The notes under the pieces are model-generated. The model had not been told where the DNA came from. It did no database searches and worked only from the letters and a program-made list of their open reading frames with translations. From the NCBI GenBank assembly GCA_038144955.1, contig JAYQOT010000023.1:1-35064 (forward strand): a DNA stretch of 35,064 nucleotides. Direction: 5' to 3'. How positions within the stretch are numbered: the stretch's first letter is position 1; each line of letters begins with the position of its first letter. This DNA is from Ga0077527 sp038144955. GTDB lineage: Bacteria > Pseudomonadota > Gammaproteobacteria > Burkholderiales > SG8-41. Shown here one piece after another: positions 7,320-14,840 of the stretch. The position numbers and the translations under genes were made by a program.

Positions 7320-7438
7320 ACGCCGATTTCGCGCCATGACTTTGTCGCAGTCACGCTCGGACATCCTCATTTACATGCTCGGTAAACTCCGGTGTCCTCG
7401 CGTGCCTGCTTCGCGTCCTGACGCGAACTTGGCGTTCA
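7317..7438. repeat. Long imperfect hairpin element A between moxR-like and VWA genes
   Basis: The outer arms 7317-7335 and 7420-7438 are complementary at 16 of 19 positions. The inner arms 7347-7363 and 7393-7409 match at 14 of 17. A third pair, TTTAC (7370-7374) with GTAAA (7382-7386), closes the centre. The whole 122-base segment can fold into one long stem. The moxR-like stop codon is inside the left arm. The structure suggests a dispersed intergenic repeat or an mRNA-processing element inside a co-transcribed pair. No coding potential is seen. Confidence 0.72.
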
Positions 7439-7460
7439 GGAATGACGGTGGTCACGCCCG

Positions 7461-8642
7461 ATGCTGATCGAGTTTTTCCTCAAGCTGCGCCAGGGCGGCG
7501 TGCCGGTCTCCATCAAGGAGTTCCTGATGCTGATCGCCGCACTGGAAAAGCAGGTGGCGTTCGGCAGCGTCGAGGATTTTTATCATCTCGCGCGCACCTG
7601 CCTGGTCAAGGATGAGAAGTTCTTCGATCGTTACGATCTGGTGTTCGCGGCCTATTTCAAGGGCGTGGTCGGCATCGAGTCGGCGACCGCGGCGATTCCC
7701 GAGGAGTGGCTGCGCAAGCTGGTCGAAAAGAATCTGACGGAAGAAGAGAAGAAGCTGATCCAGTCGCTGGGCGGCTGGGAAAAGCTGATGGAGACGCTCA
7801 AGCAGCGTCTCGAAGAGCAGAAAGGCCGGCATCAGGGCGGCAGCAAGTGGATCGGCACCGGCGGTACCAGCCCCTTCGGCGCCTACGGCTACAACCCCGA
7901 AGGCATCCGCATCGGCCAGCACGAATCACGCAACCGCCGCGCGGTGAAGGTGTGGGACCAGCGCGAGTTCAAAAATCTCGATGACACGGTGGAGCTCGGC
8001 ACGCGCAACATCAAGGTGGCGTTGCGCAAGCTGCGCAAGTTTGCACGCACCGGTGCGCCGGAAGAACTGGACATGGATGACACCATCCGTTCGACGGCGA
8101 AGAACGCGGGCTGGCTGGACCTGAAGATGGTGCCGGAGCGCCACAACGCGGTGAAGGTGCTGCTGTTCCTCGATGTCGGCGGCTCGATGGATGACCACAT
8201 CCGCGTCTGCGAGCAGCTGTTCTCGGCGACGCGCACCGAGTTCAAGCACCTCGAGTATTTCTATTTCCACAATTTTCTCTACGAGCGGGTGTGGAAGGAC
8301 AACCGCCGGCGGGTCACTGAGAAGGTCTCGACCTGGGACGTACTGCACACGTATCCTAATGATTACAAAGTGATTTTTGTCGGAGATGCGACGATGAGCC
8401 CGTACGAGATCACTTATCCCGGCGGCAGCGTCGAGCACAGCAACCCGGAACCGGGCGCGCTGTGGCTGGAACGCGCGCTGAATGTCTATTCGCAGGCGAT
8501 CTGGCTCAATCCGCAGCCCGAAGCAGTGTGGAATTACCACGAGTCGATCGCGATCACCCGCGAGCTGATGGGCGATCGCATGTTTCCGCTGACCCTCGAC
8601 GGCCTGGAGCGCGGGATGCGGCTGCTCAGCCGCGCGCACTGA
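7461..8642 (+). CDS. VWA domain protein, CoxE-like
   Basis: This 393-residue protein starts MLIEFFLKLRQGGVPVSIKEFLMLIAAL and has a C-terminal von Willebrand A domain. The metal-ion site reads D238-V-G-G-S242, so the second position of the usual DxSxS is Gly. I recall the same change in CoxE-like uncharacterised VWA families. The motif WLDLKMVPERHNAVKVLLFLDVGGS and the late IWLNPQPEAVWNYHESI fit that family. It is the expected partner of the MoxR ATPase just upstream. In CO-oxidising bacteria CoxD and CoxE mature the enzyme's active site, but many organisms have this pair elsewhere with unknown targets. GGTGG lies 8-12 bases before the ATG. The stop is 6 bases from the convergent thioesterase gene. 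Confidence 0.87.
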   Translation: MLIEFFLKLRQGGVPVSIKEFLMLIAALEKQVAFGSVEDFYHLARTCLVKDEKFFDRYDLVFAAYFKGVVGIESATAAIPEEWLRKLVEKNLTEEEKKLIQSLGGWEKLMETLKQRLEEQKGRHQGGSKWIGTGGTSPFGAYGYNPEGIRIGQHESRNRRAVKVWDQREFKNLDDTVELGTRNIKVALRKLRKFARTGAPEELDMDDTIRSTAKNAGWLDLKMVPERHNAVKVLLFLDVGGSMDDHIRVCEQLFSATRTEFKHLEYFYFHNFLYERVWKDNRRRVTEKVSTWDVLHTYPNDYKVIFVGDATMSPYEITYPGGSVEHSNPEPGALWLERALNVYSQAIWLNPQPEAVWNYHESIAITRELMGDRMFPLTLDGLERGMRLLSRAH

Positions 8643-8648
8643 CCTGCT

Positions 8649-9068
8649 TCAGCGCGGTTTTTTCGGCGCTAGCTTTTCGTTGAAGCGCGCGGCGTCGATG
8701 ACGACGCGCTCGTGCGTGCCCTCGGTGATGCGGTCGATGCCGTCATGCGCGCTGACCGAAAAAAACAGGCGGCGGCCTTCGATCCTGTCGAGTCTTACGT
8801 CCACCGTCACCGTCAGGCCCGGCGGTGTCGCCGCGAGGTGCGGAAAATTCACCAGCGTGCCCAGTGACTGTTCGCGCGGCCAGTCGAGATGGGGTTTGAT
8901 GGTCTCGATGCACGCCCATTCCATCAGGCCGACCATGAAGCCGGTCGCCAGCACTTCCGGCATCTGGCGAAAAGACTCTGATTCCGGGTAGAGGTGCGGC
9001 ACGGTTTTTTCCGGCGGCACGGTGTAGGTGTGGCGATGGGTGAGTCCGGCTTGCAGGGTCGGTTTCAT
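8649..9068 (-). CDS. FlK-like hot-dog thioesterase
   Basis: This 139-residue protein matches the length and layout of the fluoroacetyl-CoA thioesterase (FlK) family. The recalled FlK catalytic residues Thr42, Glu50 and His76 correspond here to Thr42 (ATGFMV), Glu50 (GLMEWAC) and His77 (NFPHLAATPPG). Such proteins hydrolyse small acyl-CoA esters in the cytoplasm. Phe33 is kept, but the position that would align with FlK Phe36, part of the fluoro-selective lid, is Met, so fluoroacetyl specificity is not expected. The gene is divergent from the Ldh-family oxidoreductase and convergent with the VWA gene. No clear ribosome binding site precedes the ATG, so a later start cannot be excluded. Confidence 0.75.
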   Translation of the reverse strand: MKPTLQAGLTHRHTYTVPPEKTVPHLYPESESFRQMPEVLATGFMVGLMEWACIETIKPHLDWPREQSLGTLVNFPHLAATPPGLTVTVDVRLDRIEGRRLFFSVSAHDGIDRITEGTHERVVIDAARFNEKLAPKKPR

Positions 9069-9139
9069 GGCGTGGTCGCGGGTCGTAGTGGGGATCGAGG
9101 CTAGTTTAGAATCAAACCTCTCCCACTCAAAGGATAGTC

Positions 9140-10195
9140 ATGCCTGCTCCTGCCGTTGATGCCGCAAGGCTGCTCGATTTCGCCACTGCGGTGTATGCCG
9201 GACAGGGCGTGCCGCAGGAAGACGCGCGGCTGATTGCCGACACGCTGGTGCAGGCCGACCTGTGGGGCCACCAGTCGCACGGCGTACTGCGCCTGGGCTG
9301 GTATCTTGATCGCCTGCGCAACAAGGTGATGAATCCGGTGACCCAGCCGGAATTCACCGTCGATGCCGGCGCGCTGGCGCTGATCGACGGCCATGATGGC
9401 GTTGGCCATGTGCTGGCGAAACGCGCGGCGGAAGGGGCGATCGCGCGCGCGAAAAAACACGGCGTCGCCGCGGTCGGCGTACGCATGTCCAACCATTTCG
9501 GCACCTGCATGTATTACACGCTGATGGGCGCACGTGAGGGTTGCGTGATGCTGCTCACCTCCAACGGCGGGCCGGCAATGGCGCCGTGGGGCGGTCGCCA
9601 AAAAATCGTCGGCACCAATCCGTGGTCAGTGGCGGCTCCCGCCGGGAAGCACGCGCCGTTCGTGGTCGACATGGCCAACACCGGTGTCGCGCGCGGCAAG
9701 ATCTATCTCGCGCGCAACAAGCGGCTGCCGATTCCCTTGGGCTGGGCGATCGACAAGGACGGCGCGCCGACCACCGATCCGCAGGCTGCAATCGACGGCA
9801 TCATCCTGCCGATGGCCGAGCACAAGGGCTATGCCATCGCGGCGATGGTCGACATACTGTCCGGCGTGCTCACCGGCAGCGGTTTCCTGTCTGCGGTGCA
9901 CAGCCCGTACAAGACTGCGGACAAGAGCAATTGCGGGCATTTCTTCGTCGCCATCAACATCGCCGCAATCCAGCCGCTGGCGGAATTCCATGCGCGCATG
10001 GAGCAGTGGGTGGCCGAAGTGAAGTCGGTACCGCTGGCGCAGGGATTCAACGAAGTGTTCTATCCGGGCGAGATGGAGGCGCGCAACGATGCGCGCAACC
10101 GTGCCTCCGGCATCACTTTTCCCGACGACACGATAGCCGATCTGCGGCGCATTGCCGATGAAACCGGATTAAAGGCGCTGCTGCCGCTAGCCTGA
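9140..10195 (+). CDS. Ldh-family NAD(P)-dependent oxidoreductase (malate/L-lactate/ureidoglycolate dehydrogenase type)
   Basis: This 351-residue protein has the pattern of the Ldh_2 family, which is unrelated to classical lactate dehydrogenases: GHQSHGVLRLGWYLDRL near residue 35-52 with the catalytic-region His, GVRMSNHFGTCMYYTLMG in the middle, TNPWSVAAPAG, and LPMAEHKGYAIAAMVDILSGVLTGS near the end. Members oxidise 2-hydroxyacids such as malate, sulfolactate or ureidoglycolate with NAD(P). The true substrate is not visible. AAAGGA precedes the ATG at good spacing and a TAGAAT (9107-9112) could be the -10 box. Its end overlaps the convergent Ada-like gene by 9 bases. Confidence 0.87.
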   Translation: MPAPAVDAARLLDFATAVYAGQGVPQEDARLIADTLVQADLWGHQSHGVLRLGWYLDRLRNKVMNPVTQPEFTVDAGALALIDGHDGVGHVLAKRAAEGAIARAKKHGVAAVGVRMSNHFGTCMYYTLMGAREGCVMLLTSNGGPAMAPWGGRQKIVGTNPWSVAAPAGKHAPFVVDMANTGVARGKIYLARNKRLPIPLGWAIDKDGAPTTDPQAAIDGIILPMAEHKGYAIAAMVDILSGVLTGSGFLSAVHSPYKTADKSNCGHFFVAINIAAIQPLAEFHARMEQWVAEVKSVPLAQGFNEVFYPGEMEARNDARNRASGITFPDDTIADLRRIADETGLKALLPLA

Positions 10196-11047
10196 TCGCG
10201 CGGCTTCCCAGCCGAGCATTGCCGCCTTGCGTGCGGCGCCCCAGCGGTAGCCGGTAAGGGCGCCGGTGGCGCGGATCACGCGGTGGCAGGGAATCAGGTA
10301 CGCAATCGGGTTGGCGCCGATGGCGGTGCCAACCGAGCGTGCAGCCTCCGGCCGGTGCAGCGACGCGGCGAGATCGCCGTAGGTCGTCAGTGCACCTTCC
10401 GGCAGCACCAACAGTGCGCGCCACACCTGCACCTGGAAATTGGTTCCCCTGACCAGCAAAGCCAGTGGTTGCCGCGGTGCTGAAGCCAGCGGCTCAAAGA
10501 TGCGTTTCGCGACGGATGCGACGGCGTCATGGTCGCGGACCAGCCGCGCGTTGGGCCAAGACTGTGCGAGCAGGCTGCGGCCGTCATCGCCATTGTCGAG
10601 GAACTGCAGCGTACAGATGCCGCGCGCAGTGGTTGCGATCAGTGCCTGTCCGAAGCGGGTGTCGACGACCTCCCAGCGGATCTCGAGTCCGGCCCCGCCG
10701 AGCCTGGCTTCGCCGGGCGACATGGCTTCAAGCGTGACGAACAGGTCGTGCAGCCGGCTGCCGCCCGACAGGCCGACGGCCGCGGCGAGGTCGAGGGTGC
10801 TGCGTGTTTCATCCAGCCGTCGCCGTGCATCCTCCAGTGTGAGGAACTGCAGAAAGCGCTTGGGGCTGACGCCGGCCCAGCGGGTAAAGAGGCGCTGGAA
10901 ATGATGTTCGCTGAGTCCGGAGGCGCGGGCGGCCTGCGCCAGGTCCGGGTGGTGGTCCGCATGGTGGTGCAGCCACTCGATCGCCCGCGCGATGCGTGTG
11001 TAATCGGGATGGGATTCGGCGGCGGAGTGTTTCATTGCCTCCAGCAT
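10187..11047 (-). CDS. Ada-like AraC regulator fused to O6-methylguanine-DNA methyltransferase (no phosphotriester domain)
   Basis: The 286-residue protein starts with an AraC-type helix-turn-helix region (about residues 20-115: LAQAARASGLSEHHFQRLFTRWAGVSPKRF) followed by a methyltransferase domain with the active-site motif IPCHRVI (Cys254) and GYRWGAARKAAMLGWE. It removes alkyl groups from O6 of guanine by suicide transfer to the cysteine. Compared with E. coli Ada it lacks the N-terminal zinc/methylphosphotriester domain that switches Ada into an activator, so how its AraC part senses damage is unclear. This short form is common in proteobacteria. ATG 11047 has no clear ribosome binding site, and an in-frame ATG at 11035 follows a GGAGG that is very close. 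Confidence 0.86.
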   Translation of the reverse strand: MLEAMKHSAAESHPDYTRIARAIEWLHHHADHHPDLAQAARASGLSEHHFQRLFTRWAGVSPKRFLQFLTLEDARRRLDETRSTLDLAAAVGLSGGSRLHDLFVTLEAMSPGEARLGGAGLEIRWEVVDTRFGQALIATTARGICTLQFLDNGDDGRSLLAQSWPNARLVRDHDAVASVAKRIFEPLASAPRQPLALLVRGTNFQVQVWRALLVLPEGALTTYGDLAASLHRPEAARSVGTAIGANPIAYLIPCHRVIRATGALTGYRWGAARKAAMLGWEAARSG

Positions 11048-11109
11048 AGCGCCGGTACTGACGCACTGCGACCCGATTCTTGTGCTGCAGGTTGCATGCC
11101 CGGAAGGCA

Positions 11110-11150
11110 GTCATCATTTCGTTGATGACCATTTTTCGCAATGCTAAGAT
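11110..11150 (+). promoter_or_regulatory. Promoter with overlapping candidate operator for the catabolic operon
   Basis: TTGATG (11122-11127) and TAAGAT (11145-11150) are spaced by 17 bases and lie just upstream of GTG 11173. A perfect inverted repeat GTCATCA-N6-TGATGAC (11110-11129) covers the -35 box, the position expected for a repressor site or a site for a dual regulator. No candidate regulator gene is next to it, apart from the Ada-like protein that is divergently encoded. Start of transcription would be near 11157, leaving a short leader with GGGGAGG. Confidence 0.6.
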
Positions 11151-11172
11151 GATTTCATAAAGGGGAGGTAAC

Positions 11173-12057
11173 GTGCACTTACGCAGCATCGAATTGCAGA
11201 TGCCGCATCGGACTGATGCGGTCGCCTTTCTTGGCGGACCATGGGGACTGATCGATGCGGGTACGCGTGGCGACACGACCTATCTGCGGGGAACCTCTCC
11301 TCTTCACTATGTTGTCGCAGTGACCGAAGGAAGCAGTCGCGCCGTTCTTTCCGCGACGCTGGCAGGTACGCGTGCGGAAGTCGAAGCGCTCTGGGGGCAT
11401 GTGCGCAAGTCCGGGCTGCGGCATGGTCCCTGGGTCGAGGAATTTGACGAGCCCGGTCGTGGAGCAGGCTTCTGTGTTGCTGGATCGGAAGGTGAGCCGC
11501 TTCGCTTCGTGGTCGAGCGCGATGCGCCGCCGGCGGCGCTCCCGGCTTCCGCGGAACAACCCAACCGCCTGGCACACGTGGTCTTCAATTCGAGCAACCG
11601 CGAAGCGTCGACCCGGGTGCTGACTGACAGTCTTGGGTTCAAGTTATCCGACCGTACGCGTGTCTTGAGTTTTCTGAGGTGCGACGACATGCATCACGTC
11701 GTGGCTTATGCCGAATCAAACAAGGCCACTTTGAACCACATTGCATTTGAAATGCGTGATACAGATGCAGTCCTGCGTGGCATGGGCCGGCTAAAGGACG
11801 CAGGCTGCCCGTCCATCTGGGGTCCGGGCCGGCATGGTCCGGGAAACAACGTGTTTTCCTATTTCGCTGCGCCCTTTGGCGCATGCGTCGAATACACCGC
11901 CGAAGTGCAGCGTGTGGACGACACCTACCCGACGGGAACACCCGAGTCCTGGAAATGGCCGCCCGGTCGTACGGATCACTGGGGCATAGCCACCCGCGAC
12001 AACGAAAAACTGGCTGCGACCGGCGATACTTTTACATTCCGGGAGATTGCGGCATGA
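11173..12057 (+). CDS. VOC-superfamily extradiol-type dioxygenase, two-domain
   Basis: This 294-residue protein uses a GTG start behind a strong GGGGAGG. It has two glyoxalase/bleomycin-resistance-type modules. The C-terminal module carries a complete 2-His-1-carboxylate set: His135 (NRLAHVVFN), His189 (TLNHIAFEM) and Glu240 (ACVEYTAE). That is the iron or manganese site of type I extradiol ring-cleavage dioxygenases. The N-terminal module lacks these residues, as is normal in the family. These enzymes open catechol-like rings next to the two hydroxyls. A downstream FAH-family gene and alpha/beta hydrolase fit a ring-cleavage route, but the substrate is unknown. The stop overlaps the next start (ATGA), so the two are translationally coupled. 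Confidence 0.82.
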   Translation: MHLRSIELQMPHRTDAVAFLGGPWGLIDAGTRGDTTYLRGTSPLHYVVAVTEGSSRAVLSATLAGTRAEVEALWGHVRKSGLRHGPWVEEFDEPGRGAGFCVAGSEGEPLRFVVERDAPPAALPASAEQPNRLAHVVFNSSNREASTRVLTDSLGFKLSDRTRVLSFLRCDDMHHVVAYAESNKATLNHIAFEMRDTDAVLRGMGRLKDAGCPSIWGPGRHGPGNNVFSYFAAPFGACVEYTAEVQRVDDTYPTGTPESWKWPPGRTDHWGIATRDNEKLAATGDTFTFREIAA

Positions 12058-13040
12058 GCATGCGCGCGATCAAGACGCTTGGCGGCGTGCTGTCAGCCTT
12101 TTTCGCGCTGGTCCTTGCAGTCAGCGATGCAGGTGCCCAGGATTATCCGGTCAAGCCGATACGCCTGCTCTCCGAATACTCTGCCGGAGCCGGCGGGGAT
12201 GTGTTTTTTCGTCCCCTGGGGGCGCGGATCACGGCGGTTACGGGGCAGCAATTGATCATCGAAAACCGGCCGGGTGCGGGCGGGTTGCTGGCGGTGGAGG
12301 CGGTGATGCGCATGCCCGCTGACGGTTATACGCTGTTGATCGCCTCGCAGAACGTGCCGGTCACCCGGCGCTACCTTTCCCGGAAAAAACCGATCGAACC
12401 GGGTGTGCATCTGACGCCGATTTCCGCGTTGTGGCGTACTACGCTGGTGATCAGTTCGCATCCTTCGCTGCCCCCAAGGACCATCAGGGAACTGATCGCG
12501 TTCGCGAAGTCAAATCCGGGGAAAGTGTCCTACGCTACTTCCGGCATCGGCACGCAGGCGCATTTTGCCGCCGAGAGTTTCTCCAGTCTGACCGGGATTA
12601 CGCTGCAGCATGTGCCGTACAACAATGCGCGCCAGGTTATCGATGTCGTCAGTGGTGACGTCATGGTGAGTGTCAATATCGTGTCGCCGGTTCTTCCCCA
12701 CGTGCGTGCGGGACGCTTGCGATCGCTGGCCGTAGCCGGCTACAAGCGGCTGGAGGTCCTGCCGGATATCCCGACAGTCTCCGAGGTGGTGCCTAAGTTC
12801 GAGCCGCCCCCGACCTGGACCGGCCTGTTCGGACCCGCTAATCTGCCCGCCAGCGTGGTCGCGCGCCTGAATGCGGCAGTGGCAACTGCCGTGGCGACGC
12901 CGGAGCTGCGCGCCAAAGCCGGCAGTGACGGCTTTGAGCTGATAGGCAACACCTCCGCGGAATTCAGCGCCCAGCTCAAACGCGATATCGAGGTTGCCGG
13001 CCGGCTGTTCAAATCAGCCAGGATTGATCCCACCGACTGA
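12054..13040 (+). CDS. Bug/TctC-family tripartite tricarboxylate transporter substrate-binding protein
   Basis: I place the start at ATG 12054, overlapping the previous stop and preceded by GGGAG, giving 328 residues. A second ATG two codons later is equally possible. The signal peptide (MRAIKTLGGVLSAFFALVLAVSDAGA-QD) predicts export. Family hallmarks are YPVKPIRLL, ENRPGAGGLLAVEAV, KVSYATSGIGTQAHFAAE and VPYNNARQVIDVVSGDV. Bug proteins bind carboxylates or other small molecules in the periplasm and feed a TctA/TctB permease, or act as sensors. No TctA/TctB genes are here, which is common in Burkholderiales, where orphan Bug genes sit in catabolic operons. It most likely binds the substrate of this operon. 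Confidence 0.9.
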   Translation: MSMRAIKTLGGVLSAFFALVLAVSDAGAQDYPVKPIRLLSEYSAGAGGDVFFRPLGARITAVTGQQLIIENRPGAGGLLAVEAVMRMPADGYTLLIASQNVPVTRRYLSRKKPIEPGVHLTPISALWRTTLVISSHPSLPPRTIRELIAFAKSNPGKVSYATSGIGTQAHFAAESFSSLTGITLQHVPYNNARQVIDVVSGDVMVSVNIVSPVLPHVRAGRLRSLAVAGYKRLEVLPDIPTVSEVVPKFEPPPTWTGLFGPANLPASVVARLNAAVATAVATPELRAKAGSDGFELIGNTSAEFSAQLKRDIEVAGRLFKSARIDPTD

Positions 13041-13051
13041 AGGGCGGTTTC

Positions 13052-13936
13052 ATGAAAATCTGCAGTTACGATGATGGTCAGCCCGGGTTGATCGAGGGCG
13101 ACTCGGTTTATCCGCTGCGCGATGCGCTGGCTGCCGCCGGCGCCGTGCGTGCGGGTGCCGGCATGGCGGAAGTGGTGGATGCCCTGGCGAACCATCCTGC
13201 AGCTGCTGCCGGAGTGGCAGCAGCGCGAAAAGGCAAGGCGCTTGCGTTGTCATCCGTGCACCTGCTGCCGCCGGTAGGCAATCCCCCGGCCATCTGGGCG
13301 GCCGCCGCGAACTACGGGTCGCACCAGGCTGAAATGCGGGAGCGGGTCCGTGCCTATGACCGTACCCAGTTTTCTCCGGATGAATTGATGGCCGAGATTT
13401 TCCTCAAGCCTGCTTCCTCGCTGATCGGGCCGGGCGGCACCGTCATCCTGCCGAAAATCGCCAACCACGTGGATTACGAATGCGAGTTGTGCGCGGTTAT
13501 CGGCAAGACTGCGAAGAACGTTTCCGCGGAAAACGCATTGGACCATGTGTACGGTTACACGATGTGCTGGGATATCAGCATCCGTGATCCCTGGGGCAAG
13601 GGGCGACACAACACGCGGAACATCCGTAAAGGGTTCGATACTTTCTGCGGACTGGGACCGTGGATAGTCACCCGCGACGAAATCCGCGAGCCGCAGGATC
13701 TGCATATTCACGTCGAGCAGAACGGCAAGAGCGTGATGGAGGCGCATACCAAGGACATGATCAACGGCCTGCGCGAACTGATCCGTTTTCTGTCGAGCGT
13801 CAGCACGCTCAGGTCCGGCACGCTGCTTACTACCGGAACGCCGGCCGGAGTTTCGAAGCTGGCTGACGGCGATCGCTTGAAGGGCACCATCGACGGTATC
13901 GGTACGATGGAACTGGTGGTGGCTGCTGCGCGGTAA
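13052..13936 (+). CDS. Fumarylacetoacetate hydrolase (FAH) family protein
   Basis: The 294-residue protein has the FAH fold motifs: NPPAIWAAAANYGSHQAEM with His91, IFLKPASSLIGPGGTV, the metal ligands in DYECELCAVIG (Glu143, Glu145) and YGYTMCWDISIRD (Asp174), and GTLLTTGTPAGV near the end. Members are metal-dependent hydrolases, decarboxylases or isomerases that act on dioxo-acids produced by ring cleavage, as in homoprotocatechuate and gentisate pathways. It lies 11 bases after the Bug gene with AAGGG ahead of the ATG, so it is the third gene of the operon. It would act after the extradiol-type dioxygenase. Exact reaction not assignable. Confidence 0.88.
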   Translation: MKICSYDDGQPGLIEGDSVYPLRDALAAAGAVRAGAGMAEVVDALANHPAAAAGVAAARKGKALALSSVHLLPPVGNPPAIWAAAANYGSHQAEMRERVRAYDRTQFSPDELMAEIFLKPASSLIGPGGTVILPKIANHVDYECELCAVIGKTAKNVSAENALDHVYGYTMCWDISIRDPWGKGRHNTRNIRKGFDTFCGLGPWIVTRDEIREPQDLHIHVEQNGKSVMEAHTKDMINGLRELIRFLSSVSTLRSGTLLTTGTPAGVSKLADGDRLKGTIDGIGTMELVVAAAR

Positions 13937-13980
13937 ATCCCGGACCAGGTAACGACAATTTTCCACAAGGAGAAGTCAGC

Positions 13981-14790
13981 ATGAAGCTTAGACATTCATT
14001 GGCTGTCCTGTGTTCTGCAATAGCGCTTGGTCTGGCTGCGCCCGCAGCGCTGGGACAGGCTTTCCCGGTGCCAGCGGTGAAGAAGCCGCAGGTTGATACG
14101 CCGATGCGCGTGCTTTTTGTCGGCAACAGCCTGATGTATTACAACGGCGGGTTGCAGACCCATGCCCACCGCATGGCGCTCGCTGCCACACCGTCTCTCA
14201 ATTTGCGGCCCGGCTATACCTCGGTGCACATCACCACCGGTTCGCTGCATCACTATCCGCTGGAACATTATCTGCAGCACAAGAACCTGGACAAGAAGGA
14301 GCCGTTCCAGGTGGTTGTCCTTGCAGGAGGTTTCCGTGACGGCTTTAGCGAAGCCGGTCGGGCGAAATACCGGAAAGCCGTCATCGAGTTCGATGCGCTG
14401 ATCAAGAAATACGGCGGTCGCACGGCACTGTACTGGCTGCCACCGCACGGCAAGCCGGGAGGCAAGATTGATCCGGCGGAACTGAGCCGCCATCTGGAAG
14501 AGATGGTGATGTCGGTGGGCAATGAAGTGGGTGCCTTCATCATCCCGATCGGTCTGGCGTTCCGGGAAGCCTACCGCCAGCGGCCCGACATCAAGCTGCA
14601 GATGGACTACGACCTCTATCACCCCACGATTGCGGGACAGTATCTGGCCTCCAGCGTGGTCTATGCCAGCCTTTATGAACGCTCACCCGTGGATAATCCG
14701 TACGATTATTTCGGCGCAATTGACAAGGACACCAAGGACTTCATCCACAAGGTTGCCCACGAAACCGTACAGAAGTTCTTTGGTCGCTGA
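13981..14790 (+). CDS. Secreted SGNH/GDSL-type hydrolase
   Basis: This 269-residue protein begins with a signal peptide (MKLRHSLAVLCSAIALGLAAPAALG-QA), so it is expected in the periplasm or outside. The block I motif is VGNSLMYYNGG, with Ser50 as the likely nucleophile (GNS in place of GDS). The C-terminal block is YDLYHPTIAGQYLAS, with Asp211 and His214 arranged as in the DxxH of SGNH esterases. The middle has VVVLAGGFRDG. Such enzymes are esterases or deacetylases. Within a catabolic operon it might release the transported acid from an ester outside the cytoplasm. It is preceded by AAGGAG. The precise substrate is unknown. Confidence 0.68.
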   Translation: MKLRHSLAVLCSAIALGLAAPAALGQAFPVPAVKKPQVDTPMRVLFVGNSLMYYNGGLQTHAHRMALAATPSLNLRPGYTSVHITTGSLHHYPLEHYLQHKNLDKKEPFQVVVLAGGFRDGFSEAGRAKYRKAVIEFDALIKKYGGRTALYWLPPHGKPGGKIDPAELSRHLEEMVMSVGNEVGAFIIPIGLAFREAYRQRPDIKLQMDYDLYHPTIAGQYLASSVVYASLYERSPVDNPYDYFGAIDKDTKDFIHKVAHETVQKFFGR

Positions 14791-14795
14791 ACCAT

Positions 14796-14810
14796 GCCCG
14801 GGTCCCGGGC
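14796..14810 (+). other. Short GC-rich intercistronic hairpin
   Basis: GCCCGGG and CCCGGGC are separated by one base in the 50-base gap between the SGNH and alpha/beta hydrolase genes. No T-run follows, so it is more likely an mRNA-stability element than a terminator. Confidence 0.4.
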
Positions 14811-14840
14811 TTCAATCTTGCATTTGAAGAGGAATCGGTA

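Noticed and set aside
11883..12053. Upstream extension of the Bug protein frame into the dioxygenase gene
   Set aside because: The extension would hide the signal peptide. The ATG at 12054 overlaps the previous stop and has its own ribosome binding site.
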